Assembly (NCBI GenBank): GCA_963822485.1 | Contig: CAWGHW010000017.1 | Coordinates: 1 to 64,000 of the forward strand | Length of the DNA stretch: 64,000 nucleotides | Direction of reading: 5' to 3' | Origin: DASUBV01 sp963822485 | Lineage (GTDB): Bacteria; Actinomycetota; Actinomycetes; Streptosporangiales; Streptosporangiaceae | In this document: positions 53,924 through 63,048 of the stretch, piece by piece | Layout of the letters: each line of letters starts with the position of its first letter | How positions within the stretch are numbered: the first letter of the stretch is position 1 | Translations under genes and position numbers: made by a program | Notes under the pieces: generated by a model | Told to the model about the DNA's origin: nothing | Databases searched by the model: none | The model's input: the letters and a program-made list of their open reading frames with translations, nothing else

Positions 53924-54481
53924 GTGCGGAAGATGTTCTCGTTCATGATCATCAGCGCCGACGGCTACCACGCCGACCCGGGCCAGGCGCTGGACTGGCA
54001 GACCATCGACGAGGAGTTCAGCCACTTCGCGCTGACGCAGCTCCGCAAGGCCGGCACGCTGGTATTCGGCCGGGTGACCTACGAGCTCATGGCCGCTTTC
54101 TGGCCCACGCCCGCCGGAGAGGAGTCCGACCCGGACGTCGCGAAGGCGATGAACACCACCCCCAAGATCGTCATCTCGCGGACGCTGGAACAGGCCGGCT
54201 GGGCCGGCACGCAGGTCATCAGCCACCATGCCGAAGAAGAACTGGCCAGGCTCAAGCAGCAACCCGGCAAAGACATCGTGATCGCGGGCAGCTCAACGCT
54301 GACCGCCGGCCTGCTGCAGACAGGCCTGCTCGACGAACTGCGGATCATGGTGAACCCGGTCATCCTGGGCCAGGGCAGATCCCTGTTCGCAGGAGCCGGC
54401 AAGACCCGTCTCCAACTGCTGAAGACCCGGCAGTTCACCTCCGGCAACGTCCTGCTCCACTACCAGCCCATCACACAATGA
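53924..54481 (+). CDS. Dihydrofolate-reductase-like (RibD C-terminal) protein
   Basis: 185 residues from GTG 53924 with GGAGGA at 53915-53920; ATG 53933 is an alternative. MFSFMIISADGYHADPG, ALTQLRKAGTLVFGRVTYEL, KDIVIAGSSTLTAGLLQTGL and LDELRIMVNPVILGQGRSLF match the RibD C-terminal group of small NADPH reductases common in actinobacteria. Function unknown. Confidence 0.85.
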   Translation: MRKMFSFMIISADGYHADPGQALDWQTIDEEFSHFALTQLRKAGTLVFGRVTYELMAAFWPTPAGEESDPDVAKAMNTTPKIVISRTLEQAGWAGTQVISHHAEEELARLKQQPGKDIVIAGSSTLTAGLLQTGLLDELRIMVNPVILGQGRSLFAGAGKTRLQLLKTRQFTSGNVLLHYQPITQ

Positions 54482-55830
54482 TCCCCACTGGAAAGCTGAT
54501 CCACAGGTCTTGACAATTCCTCCCGCGGTGCTGGGCACGTTACTTCAGGACATCAGCTCTAGTGACGAGGCCATGCGCCTGGGGCTGGCGCAGTGCGTTG
54601 AGGACGAGGTCGCCGACCAGCGCCTGGCCGCGCTGAGTGCAGGCGTGCTGGTGCTCCGGCCCGCGACGACGACGCTGATGCGAGAGTCTCCTCGAAACGC
54701 GCGCCGGAAACCGGCCCAATGTCATCCACGGCCACTTTGTAATCCTTCGTCTCTCAGATATCAATTCGAAGGATCACGAGGTGGCCGCCTTACGTCACGC
54801 CAAGACGCCCGGCACTGACAAAACGGTCAGAACTGAGCAGACACATGCACCAGACCCTCCACCTGGGTCACACGCGCCCGGAGATCAGCAGGTAGCTAGT
54901 CCCCGCTCTGACGCAAATCGCGCCAGCAAATCCGGCCCCAGCTCGTCAGCTCTAGCACCGCAGCTGCCGTCCGCCAGTCAATGCCAGGCTGGCGGCGCTC
55001 ATCGAGCAGATGGCAGGGGAGAACCTGGGCTGAGCTACGAGCGCATCCAGGGCGAGCTGCTCGGCCTCGACGATGCGGGCAGGCGACTTTGGGGCGTTAG
55101 TAAGGACCATGCGGCCAGGGGCCAAATAGTTGATCTTGCAGGGTTAGTGCGCTTGGGGTCGGCCCGCACGATCGCGCCAGCCTCTTGGGGCGATCCGCCC
55201 GTTGTTTCGCGTTGCACGATCCCGCTATGGCACCGGGAGCAATCCGCGCCGGCCGTTCGGCAGGAAGCTCTGACATCCCGCCGCCGGGTCAGCGTCGCAG
55301 CGGGAGGGACGAGCGGACATCATTCCGGCCGGGGCCGGCTGGCTGGCCCTTCGGATCAGCAGGTCCATTGCGGCCGGGTTACTGGCGGGTGCCGGCGGCC
55401 GGTGTTGTCGCCGCGCGCGGGCGCCTGTAGCGTCAATCTGGCGGGTGGGGCTGGACAACCTCGAGGGCCTGCCGGATCCGCAGCGTGCTGCGCTTGACGT
55501 CGCGTTCGGCTTGAATACGGGTCCGGTACCGGAACGGCTATCAGGCGATCGGTGATGGGCGTGCCGCGTGGTCGGAGTTGTCTGATGAGCTGTTCGCGCA
55601 GGTTGGCCTTGTTCGGGACTCGAGGCCCACTAGTGCGTCGGCACTTCACTCGCCCGCCTCGAACTGCATGCCATCTTCGACCCCGGCCTTCTACCGGCAC
55701 CATTCTTGATCTCGGAAAACCATCCGGGAACTCGTCGTTCGCCTATTTCTTCGAAAATGTTCCGCGGCTCTTGACTTGTCGCTCGCGGTCCGATAAATTT
55801 TTCCCCGGTATGTATGCATTCTCTTTGACT
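54482..55830. other. Degenerate region without an intact gene
   Basis: About 1350 bases. Only short frames, with no intact domain. A transposase scrap lies at 54985-55085. From about 55690 the DNA turns AT-richer than the rest of the window, and this continues into the next gene. It marks a boundary between the backbone and the sugar-type cluster to the right. Confidence 0.55.
54985..55085 (+). mobile_element. Transposase (integrase-core type) remnant
   Basis: Two frames read RLAALIEQMAGENLG and then LSYERIQGELLGL, the sequence normally found just before the catalytic domain of rve-type transposases (usual form: WGYERIQGEL). A stop sits between them and nothing of the catalytic DDE part is left. 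Confidence 0.55.
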
Positions 55831-55840
55831 GGAGGCGCAA

Positions 55841-56920
55841 ATGTCGCAAGGGCGCGCATCCGACCCGAGAAACCCTAGTCGGCCGTTTGTCTTGACCCTT
55901 CCGCACCCCCAGGAAGACAGTGATGCTGATCCCAGAATGTATCCTGGGGCTTTCGCGCTCTCCGGCTTTGAGCAATTGAAATGGACGTTGGGCGGAAAGT
56001 CCGGCAGGGCGCCTGTCGAGCGTTTAGTGGGAGTCCGCTTCGAGGAGCTGGCGCCGGGAAAGGTTGGATACCGCAACGATATAACCGACTGGCTCCAGTG
56101 GGAGGAGGGCCGGGTACCGGCCGGTGCTTTAGCTATATTGGCGGATGCGGCGCACTCGGGGGCTGGCTACACGAAAGTAGGCCCGATCACGGGATTCGTT
56201 ACCGTGGACGCATCTCTCAGCTTTACGCGACCAGTTACCCTGAACGACAGGCGATTGCGCGCCGCCGGCGAGGTGCGTCATATGGGCCAGGAAACGATGC
56301 TTTCGCAGGTCGTGGTCGAGGATGATGCCGGAGAGTTGATTTGCCAAGGCTCGTCGCGATCATCGTTGTTCCGATTCATGGAGGAGATGCCCACTCCGCC
56401 ACCGGACATGACGCTCATGCGCGACGCTACTATCGGCATGGAGCCGTTCACCTTGGAAACGCGGGGAGAAGGATTCCCGCCGGATTTGACCTGCCAGATT
56501 GATGGCCTTGAATTACTGCACAAGCTTATCGCGCGCGAAATCCCCGAGCCTCCCTTGTGTCACCTGACCGGTGTGCGGCCGGTCAAGGCAGGGAAGGGGA
56601 CCTGCGCCTTTGTCCTGCCTGCCAGCCCATGGTTCGGGTCGCCACTTGGCACCGTACAGGGAGGCGCCCTCGCGATGCTCGCCGAGCGCTCGATGTGGGG
56701 CGCCGCCATGACTTGCCTCCCGGTCCGGAGCACGTGCCGCACGCTGGACCTTACGATCAGTTATGCCCGTCCCGTCCCGTGCGACGGTACTGAACTGTCC
56801 TCCGTCAGCGAGACGGTCCGACTCGGAAGAAAGTTCGGGACCTTGGCGGCTCATGTAACCGATGCCAATGGCCGATCAGTAGCACACGCTACTGCCACCG
56901 TTGCTGTCACGAAGATGTGA
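55841..56920 (+). CDS. Double-hotdog acyl-CoA thioesterase-like protein
   Basis: 359 residues, ATG 55841 with GGAGG at 55831-55835. Two PaaI/4HBT-type hotdog domains: first with GALAILADAAHSGAG and GFVTVDASLSFTRPV (residues 40-180), second with GTVQGGALAMLAERSMWGAA and LDLTISYARPVPCDG (240-358). The first keeps the Asp expected for catalysis; the second has Glu there. Codon use is less GC-rich than in neighbours, suggesting transfer. It is convergent with the minus-strand sugar operon. Could release an acyl group during biosynthesis. Confidence 0.8.
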   Translation: MSQGRASDPRNPSRPFVLTLPHPQEDSDADPRMYPGAFALSGFEQLKWTLGGKSGRAPVERLVGVRFEELAPGKVGYRNDITDWLQWEEGRVPAGALAILADAAHSGAGYTKVGPITGFVTVDASLSFTRPVTLNDRRLRAAGEVRHMGQETMLSQVVVEDDAGELICQGSSRSSLFRFMEEMPTPPPDMTLMRDATIGMEPFTLETRGEGFPPDLTCQIDGLELLHKLIAREIPEPPLCHLTGVRPVKAGKGTCAFVLPASPWFGSPLGTVQGGALAMLAERSMWGAAMTCLPVRSTCRTLDLTISYARPVPCDGTELSSVSETVRLGRKFGTLAAHVTDANGRSVAHATATVAVTKM

Positions 56921-56970
56921 CTATCTATGGTCTATCCCGCACGCCAGTCCGGCAGCATGAGGTATGCATC

Positions 56971-57798
56971 TCACGATAGCGTAACGACAGGCGCGCTCGG
57001 GCCGTTCACGACCTGGCCGGCGCTAATGCCGTCCTGGTCGAACGGATAGAATTCCATTCCTGGAAGGCGCCGTGCGCCGTCACAGAAATACGATGTCAGG
57101 AAAGCCGGGCGGGCCTGTCCGGATCTGTTAGGCCCCGCACCGTGGATAGTGGTTCCGTGATGCAGCAATGCGTCGCCGAGCAAGAGCCGAGTACAGAAAG
57201 CAGCGGCGAGCTCCCGGCCCTTCTGCGGTAGGAGCGAGGCGATGCTGTCCACGGCGGTCAATGGTAGCGGTGCCAGTACCGGGCATCGGTGACTTCCGGT
57301 AATGTAACGCAGCGAGCCCATCGACTCGTTAACCTGTACCAGCGGGACCCAGAGCGTCACACACCCGCCACACGAAAGGTCGAACGGCGCATAGGCGTTG
57401 TCCTGATGGAACGGGGTGGGCCCGTCGCCAGGATTCTTTATCATGACCTGGTCGAACCACAGTCGCAGGCGTCGCACCCCGAGGACATCGGCGGCGATCT
57501 GCGCTAGACGCGGATCCAGTGCGTGCCGACGCATTTCGGGGAATCGCTCCCAGAGCTGATACATCTGTTCGACCACGTGCAGCCTCGTAGCGGGGAGGAT
57601 AATTTCACCGCGTGCTTCAGCCCCGCGCATGGCGCTGATTTCGTCGGCTCGCTCTTTTCGCTGCTGCTCACGTTCCGCCGTGGCACGGATCGCGCCTTGC
57701 CTGAGCAGAGCTATCCGAGTCGGCGATATAATGCCCCGGAGGACCACGAAACCATTTTCGTGAAACTCCGCCCGTTCATCTTCGGTGATCTTGCGCAT
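56971..57798 (-). CDS. Phytanoyl-CoA dioxygenase (PhyH) family 2-oxoglutarate/Fe(II) oxygenase
   Basis: 275 residues. Iron ligands His131 and Asp133 (FHQDNAYAP), His219 (TTIHGAGPNRSG) and the 2-oxoglutarate Arg230 are present, so it should be active. MRKITEDERAEFHENGFVVL is the typical N-terminus. It ends the minus-strand run of five genes, 57 bases after the aminotransferase gene. PhyH enzymes in such clusters hydroxylate the scaffold or a sugar/amino-acid part. Target unknown. Confidence 0.88.
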   Translation of the reverse strand: MRKITEDERAEFHENGFVVLRGIISPTRIALLRQGAIRATAEREQQRKERADEISAMRGAEARGEIILPATRLHVVEQMYQLWERFPEMRRHALDPRLAQIAADVLGVRRLRLWFDQVMIKNPGDGPTPFHQDNAYAPFDLSCGGCVTLWVPLVQVNESMGSLRYITGSHRCPVLAPLPLTAVDSIASLLPQKGRELAAAFCTRLLLGDALLHHGTTIHGAGPNRSGQARPAFLTSYFCDGARRLPGMEFYPFDQDGISAGQVVNGPSAPVVTLS

Positions 57799-57854
57799 GG
57801 GTCACCTCAACACTGACCTGGCCGGCTGGGGGAGCACGTGGGAGCGGGCATGTC

Positions 57855-59117
57855 TCAGGCGCTCCCAGCGAGGCATTCGGAACGATCACGCCACAGCCCG
57901 GCGGCGTTGGCGATCGCCGTTGTCGCGCTGGCGAACAACTCGGTGTCGCGACCAAGGAACAACTTCAGCCATCCGGGACCGCCGGGCTGGGCCGCCACGC
58001 CGGCGATTACCCCGGTTCGCCGGAAAAGCGCGTGCCGGAACGATATATGGTCGGTCGTCCACGGCGGCAGTCGAAGCAGCCCATAAGGTGCTCCGCCATG
58101 CGCGATGACGGTCAGGCCCTGGGCGGTCAGCCACTCTCGCAGCAGCGCGGCGTTGGATGCGATCTCAGCGCGCCGCCCCGCGGTGTACATGGCGGCGTCC
58201 GCTGACTCCAGCCAGGTCGCCATGGCTGCCTGCATGCGCAGGCCGCACGGGTCCTCCCGGCTGCCGCGCCACCGGTCGGCGAACTCGTCCAGCAGCACCG
58301 TGGACGCCGACACCGCGCCCAGAGACCAGCTGTTGCAGCCGAACTGCTTGCTCAGGCTGCGGACGTGACACAGTCGGCCTCGTTCCGCGGTCCGCGCCAG
58401 CAGGGGCACCGCGCTGACCGGGGCCACCCCGGTTGCGGTCAGGTCGAAGAACGCGTTGTCCACCAGCACGAATGTGTTGTGCTCGACGGCGAGACGGTCG
58501 ATCGCCCGGATCAGTTCGGGCGCGAAGTTCGCCCCCGTCGGATTATGCTGCGGGTTGAGCAGGATCAGGCCGATCGGCCGCCCCTCGGTGCGACATCCGT
58601 GTACGACCTCGGCGAACGAGTCCACGGTGGGGCAGGCGGAGCTGGCCACCGAGACCGGGTAGCTCACCGGGGTAAGCCCGGAGTCCAGCACGCGTTGGCG
58701 GTAGCTCCAGCCCGGCTCGGGCACCAGCACCGCGGCGCCCGTACCGGTGCGGTCGGCGATCAGCCGCATCAGGTCGAACATGGCCGGCCCGGTGCCGGTC
58801 CAGCCAACGCTCACCCGCAGTCCGCACCCGGCGGGCCAGCCCTCGCTGGCCGCGATCCATGACTCCAGCCGTTGCCGCAATGCCGGCAGGCCGTGTTGTG
58901 ACCAGCCGAACCCGTCGTAGGAGTCGGCGGCCAGTTGCTCGGTCAGCGCGGCGCGCAGCCGGCCGGGCGAGCCCTCCGGCCGGTCGGCTACGTGCAGCAT
59001 GAACACCGGGTCGCTGACGTTCCGCTCGGCTAGCCAGCCGTACTCCGGGTTCAGCCCGGGGCTGATCGTGTCGCAGGCCAGGCGGCGCATCAGCGGGCCA
59101 TCGAACGTGAGGGTCAC
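57855..59117 (-). CDS. Class I/II PLP-dependent aminotransferase
   Basis: 420 residues. GWSQHGLPALRQRLESWI, LLNPQHNPTG (188-195), VLVDNAFFDL with Asp220 and the PLP lysine Lys257 in VRSLSKQFGCNSWSLG. It is translationally coupled to the DegT-type gene (ATGA overlap at 59114-59117). It may make or use an amino acid incorporated in the cluster product. Confidence 0.88.
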   Translation of the reverse strand: MTLTFDGPLMRRLACDTISPGLNPEYGWLAERNVSDPVFMLHVADRPEGSPGRLRAALTEQLAADSYDGFGWSQHGLPALRQRLESWIAASEGWPAGCGLRVSVGWTGTGPAMFDLMRLIADRTGTGAAVLVPEPGWSYRQRVLDSGLTPVSYPVSVASSACPTVDSFAEVVHGCRTEGRPIGLILLNPQHNPTGANFAPELIRAIDRLAVEHNTFVLVDNAFFDLTATGVAPVSAVPLLARTAERGRLCHVRSLSKQFGCNSWSLGAVSASTVLLDEFADRWRGSREDPCGLRMQAAMATWLESADAAMYTAGRRAEIASNAALLREWLTAQGLTVIAHGGAPYGLLRLPPWTTDHISFRHALFRRTGVIAGVAAQPGGPGWLKLFLGRDTELFASATTAIANAAGLWRDRSECLAGSA

Positions 59118-60292
59118 CGCGCGTATTTCCGGCTCAGGGCCCGCACCGACTCCACCACCCGTTCGGTGTCTCGCTCGGTCAGTGCGGTGTGCATGGGAAG
59201 CGAGACGATCCGGGGGAAGGCCGCGTCCGCGACCGGGAAGGCGGCACCGGCCGACACCACGTGCTCTCGGTAGTACTTGTAGGTGTGCAGCGGCCGGAAG
59301 TGGATGCTGGTTCCGACGCCGAGCTCATGCAGCTCCGCGCAGAACTGGTCCCGGTCGATGGACAGACGCTCGGTGTTCAGCCGGATCACGTAGAGATACC
59401 AGGAGCTCTGGTCCTCGGGCGTATCGCCGCGGGGAGGCTCGATCGCGTCCAGATCGGCCAGCCCGGCGTCGTAGCGCCGGGCCACATCGCGACGCGCGCG
59501 CCAGAAGTCCTGGTGCTTGGCCAGTTGCGCGCGGCCCACCGCCGCGGCCAGGTCGGTCATGTTGTACTTGAACCCGGCGTGGAATACCTCGTAATGGGCC
59601 GACCCGCCTGGGGCGTACCGGGCCGCCGCCTCTCGCGAGATGCCGTGCAGGCTGAGAACCCGGGCGCGTTCTTCTATCTCCGCCGAGTCGGTGACCAGCA
59701 TGCCGCCGTCGCCGGAGGTGATCGGCTTGGTGGCGAAGAAGGAGAATGCGGCGGCGTCGCCGACGGAGCCGGCTGGGCGGCCCGCGCGAAACGCGGGCAG
59801 GGTGTGCGCGGCGTCCTCGATGAGCGCGATCCCGCGTGCCAGGGTAAGCGCGCGCAGCGGGGCGAGATCCGCGATCCGGCCGGCGAAGTGCACCGCGACT
59901 ACGGCCTTGGTCCGCGACGTTAGCGCGGCCTCGACCGCCGCGGGCGCGATATTCAGGTCGACCGGGTCCACGTCCACCAGCACGGGGGTAGCGCCGGCGT
60001 GCACCACGGCGGCCGCAGTAGCAGTGAAGGTCACCGTCGGTACGATCACCTCGTCGCCCGGCCCGGCCCCGACGGCCAGGTAGGCCAGATGTAGCGCCGC
60101 GGTGCAGGAGTTCAAGGCGACGGCGTACCTGCGGTCGGCCAGTTCTGCCATCTCCCGCTCGAACTCGGCCGCCTCCTGCCCGGTGGACACCCACCCCCGG
60201 TGCAGCACGGCCGTAATCGCGTCGATTTCCCGTGTGTCGAAGCTCGGCCCGGCGAAGGGCACGTAGTCGCTGCTGATTTCAGTCACAGTCAC
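59114..60292 (-). CDS. DegT/DnrJ/EryC1/StrS family aminotransferase
   Basis: 392 residues. FDTREIDAITAVLHRGWVST, NSCTAALHLAYLAVGAGPGD, IEDAAHTLPAFRAG with Asp160, FSFFATKPITSGDGGM with PLP Lys189, and HYEVFHAGFKYNMTDLAAAV. Members transfer an amino group to keto sugars of nucleotide-activated sugars or cyclitols. It overlaps the GHMP kinase gene by 14 bases. Together they suggest amino-sugar formation. Confidence 0.92.
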   Translation of the reverse strand: MTVTEISSDYVPFAGPSFDTREIDAITAVLHRGWVSTGQEAAEFEREMAELADRRYAVALNSCTAALHLAYLAVGAGPGDEVIVPTVTFTATAAAVVHAGATPVLVDVDPVDLNIAPAAVEAALTSRTKAVVAVHFAGRIADLAPLRALTLARGIALIEDAAHTLPAFRAGRPAGSVGDAAAFSFFATKPITSGDGGMLVTDSAEIEERARVLSLHGISREAAARYAPGGSAHYEVFHAGFKYNMTDLAAAVGRAQLAKHQDFWRARRDVARRYDAGLADLDAIEPPRGDTPEDQSSWYLYVIRLNTERLSIDRDQFCAELHELGVGTSIHFRPLHTYKYYREHVVSAGAAFPVADAAFPRIVSLPMHTALTERDTERVVESVRALSRKYAR

Positions 60293-61319
60293 CCTCGGCG
60301 GAGAAAGGACCCGCGGCCAGGCTCAGTCCCTGGCCGTCCTCGGGCATGGCTACGGTCAGTCCCTCCGGCTCCAGCGCCACGGGAACCCTCGACAGGCCAG
60401 CCCCGGTCAAAGCACGGGTGACGTCGGCCGCGCGGTCCTCAGGGCAGGCGAACAGCAGGTAGCCGCCACCGCCTGCGCCGATGATCTTGCCGCCGACTGC
60501 GCCCGCCCCGCGCGCCATGGCATACCAGTCGTCGACCTCGCCGGTGCTGGCTAGCGGCGAGGCGGCGCGCTTGGCCGTCCAGTGCGTGTGCAACACCTCG
60601 CCCAGCCGGTACACATCGCTTCCGCGCAGGCCCTGCTCGAACGGCTGCACTAGCGCGGCAATCAGGTGCATGGCGGCTGCGGTCGGGGTGCCGTCCGTGC
60701 GCAGCCGGCGCACCTGCACGTCCAGCACGGAGCTGGAGGAACGCCGGAGGGGGGTGAGGAACATCAGCAGTGACCGGTCGAGCATCGGCGCGAGGCACCG
60801 CTCCAGTTCTGGTTCGCGCCGCGCGCGGACAGTGCCGTCGGTGCCGATCGTCAGGCGCATCACGCCGCCCAGCGCGGCCGCCCACGGATCCTGCTGGCCG
60901 ACCGTGCGGCCGAGTTGCTCCCGCTCGAGCCGGAACGCCAGCGCGGCCGCGTCGGCGGGGGCGGCCGGACAGCCAGCGTATTCGGCGATCGCGCCGACCA
61001 GGGCGACGCCTAACGCGCCCGACCAGCCTAGCCCGCTGCCCGCCGAGACATCCGAGTCGATCTCGACTCGCACGTCGCCATCGACACGGTAATGCTCCAG
61101 CACGCAGCGCAGCAGAGTGCGGGGCAGGTCGGCGACCCTGCTGGCGCTGACCTCGGCCTGGTCGCGGACCAGGATCCCGCGATGCGGCCACAGCCGGACC
61201 AGCACCCGCCGGTTCAGCGCGGCGGCCAGCAGCTCGCAGCCGTGCTCACGGTAGTACTCGGGCAGGTCACTGCTGCCGCCGGCGAGCGAGAGACGGACTG
61301 GAGCGCTGGAAACGATCAC
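60279..61319 (-). CDS. GHMP kinase, HddA-like (heptose-7-phosphate kinase type)
   Basis: 346 residues from GTG 61319. IVSSAPVRLSLAGGSSDLPE is the N-terminus of HddA/fucokinase-like GHMP kinases; the ATP loop is VSAGSGLGWSGALGVAL, and GKIIGAGGGGYLLFAC closes the fold. In known systems HddA phosphorylates D-glycero-D-manno-heptose 7-phosphate at C1. The GTG overlaps the TAG stop of the nucleotidyltransferase, matching the HddA-HddC pairing. No GmhA or GmhB is visible in the window, so another sugar is possible. Confidence 0.85.
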   Translation of the reverse strand: MIVSSAPVRLSLAGGSSDLPEYYREHGCELLAAALNRRVLVRLWPHRGILVRDQAEVSASRVADLPRTLLRCVLEHYRVDGDVRVEIDSDVSAGSGLGWSGALGVALVGAIAEYAGCPAAPADAAALAFRLEREQLGRTVGQQDPWAAALGGVMRLTIGTDGTVRARREPELERCLAPMLDRSLLMFLTPLRRSSSSVLDVQVRRLRTDGTPTAAAMHLIAALVQPFEQGLRGSDVYRLGEVLHTHWTAKRAASPLASTGEVDDWYAMARGAGAVGGKIIGAGGGGYLLFACPEDRAADVTRALTGAGLSRVPVALEPEGLTVAMPEDGQGLSLAAGPFSAEGDCD

Positions 61320-62058
61320 TATGTGCTGCCCTCCGGAGCGGCGGCGTGGCCGGTCCGCGCGAACGCAGCGAAGTCCCGGTACCCGGCGTGAGTGCCGACC
61401 TCGTAGGGGCGATGGTCGGCACCGCATTCCAGCGCGGCCAGTCGGCCGCTCGCGGCCAGGGCGGCGTAGAAGTCGTCCTCGTCGCGCGCCGCGCTGCCGG
61501 CCAGCAGCTGCCGTTCCAGCGCCAGGATGCCGTAGTCCAGCCAGCGATACTCGGCCAGGCCGGAGTTCTTCCGGTAGCCGGTGACCAGGCCGCCGTAGAT
61601 GGCGGTGTTGCCGCAGTTGTTGCCGGCCCGGCCAGCTCCTGCCGGAAAACTGACATCACCGCTGGTCGGTCGGTACGTGCGCAGCGGGCGGCCAGGGTCA
61701 GCAGCGGTAACGTCAGATAGGCATCGCCGTAGCTCAGCAGGAAGGCCTCGTCCAGCAGCTCGAGCGCATGACGGACCGCTCCGATCGCGCCCAGCGGCTC
61801 GGGCTCGCGGCTGTGCTGGATCCGGATTCCCCAGCGGGCGCCATCGCCGATGGCGTCCCACACGTCGTCGGCCCGATAGCCAGTGCACAACACGATGTCC
61901 CATACCCCCTGGCGGACCAGATTCTCGATCACGTATTCCAGGAATGGCTTGCCGTGCACGGGCACCAGGCACTTGGGCGACGCGTCAGTATATGGTTTCA
62001 GGCGGGTGCCCCGGCCCCCGACCGGCAGCACGACCTGCGGTGGGTCAGGCAGTAACAC
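61319..62058 (-). CDS. Sugar-1-phosphate nucleotidyltransferase, HddC-like (one frameshift)
   Basis: About 245 residues from GTG 62058. VVLPVGGRGTRLKPYTDASP is the nucleotide-binding loop with the G-G-x-G-T-R pattern, then KPFLEYVIENLVRQGVWDIV, GIRIQHSREPEPLGAIGAVR and FLLSYGDAYLTLPL, where the Asp binds metal. The frame changes near 61635; the rest (GNTAIYGGLVTGYRKNSGLA, EYRWLDYGILALE) is in the next frame. HddC enzymes make GDP-heptose. It is the first gene of the operon; start choice is moderately secure. Confidence 0.82.
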
Positions 62059-62124
62059 GTGAGACGCGACCCCTCGCGGTATTCGTAGTGCGCCGACCCC
62101 AATCTGGACGCTGGATACCCGGCC

Positions 62125-62153
62125 ATTCTGGGAGAACTTACCCGTAAAGTCAA
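62125..62153 (-). promoter_or_regulatory. Probable promoter of the sugar operon
   Basis: On the minus strand TTGACT (62153-62148) and CAGAAT (62130-62125) are 17 bases apart. The transcript would start near 62118, about 60 bases before the GTG of the nucleotidyltransferase. Confidence 0.5.
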
Positions 62154-62389
62154 CGGCCGTGCGTGCCGTGACGTCCGGTGACGGCACAGAGCGGGGACGG
62201 CGGCGGCCTGGTCGTGGCGTTCCGGCTGGAGGACGTGGCGTCGCCGCTGCGGAGCGGCCGGGCGGTCGGGGACGGGGACCGGTCTGCGCTGGTCATCGGG
62301 GGGACGGAGCGGATCCGCACCGGCGAGGTGACGGTGTTCTGCAAGGTCGTGGCGGTCGCGCCGGCGCGGGTCCGGCGTGACGGGCGGGT

Positions 62390-62760
62390 CCAGGCGCAGG
62401 GCAGCCCGGCCGCCACGCGAGCTGGCGAGCGGCCCGCGAGCCCCTCCGGGCGTGCGGTGTTCCTCCGCCGGGGGACGGTCTTCAGCCAGGCGGCGATCGC
62501 TTCCCCGTCCAGCCCGGCGGCGGCCTCGCGGGACGGGAGCGCGCACAGGGACTCAAGCGACACCGGCGAGCCCAGCTCGCTGAACAGGCCGACGGCGCCC
62601 GGGAACGCGGACCGCAGGTGCTCCCGCAGCCGATTGGCCGCCGCGACCCGCTGGGCGACCAGGTCCTTGCGGACGCGGCCCGCAGCGCGAGCGCCTCCGG
62701 GCTGTCGGGAACCGAGCGGCCGCAGCCGCGCCCGAATCCGCCGCCCCGAATTACACAGCA
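62390..62760 (-). mobile_element. IS110-family transposase remnant
   Basis: On the minus strand KDLVAQRVAAANRLREHLRS, AFPGAVGLFSELGSPVSLES and GEAIAAWLK match the middle of IS110-type (DEDD) transposases, and an adjacent frame adds SPEALALRAA. Start, DEDD catalytic core and the C-terminal Ser domain are missing, so the element is dead. It sits between the operon and the divergent oxidoreductase. The remaining bases of 62154-63048 show no supported gene. Confidence 0.65.
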
Positions 62761-63048
62761 TGGCCGGTGACCAGCCCGTCAGCAACAGCCGAACCGCAGG
62801 TCAGTAGCGACCCGGCTCGCCAGATCAAACGACAGGCCACAACGGCGCACCAGCCGCCACCGGCCGCAGTCACCTAGCGTGACCGCTACCCGGCTCGCAA
62901 TCGTCCACCGATCAGCCTTAACCCCATGGCATCGGCCCGGGGCCGGGCTGGCAGGAGTGGCGTCGGCATCGGCATCGGCGATAAGGGATTGCCCGCAAAG
63001 GGTGATGATAGGCTCATTTGCCGTGATTGGCAGCTTGTCAGATCGCCG

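Noticed and set aside
54781..55497. Open frame of 238 codons on the plus strand
   Set aside because: Composition is low in hydrophobics, no domain is visible and part of it overlaps a transposase remnant in another frame.
62178..62807. Open frame of 209 codons on the plus strand
   Set aside because: It is antisense to the IS110 transposase fragment and shows no family motif.
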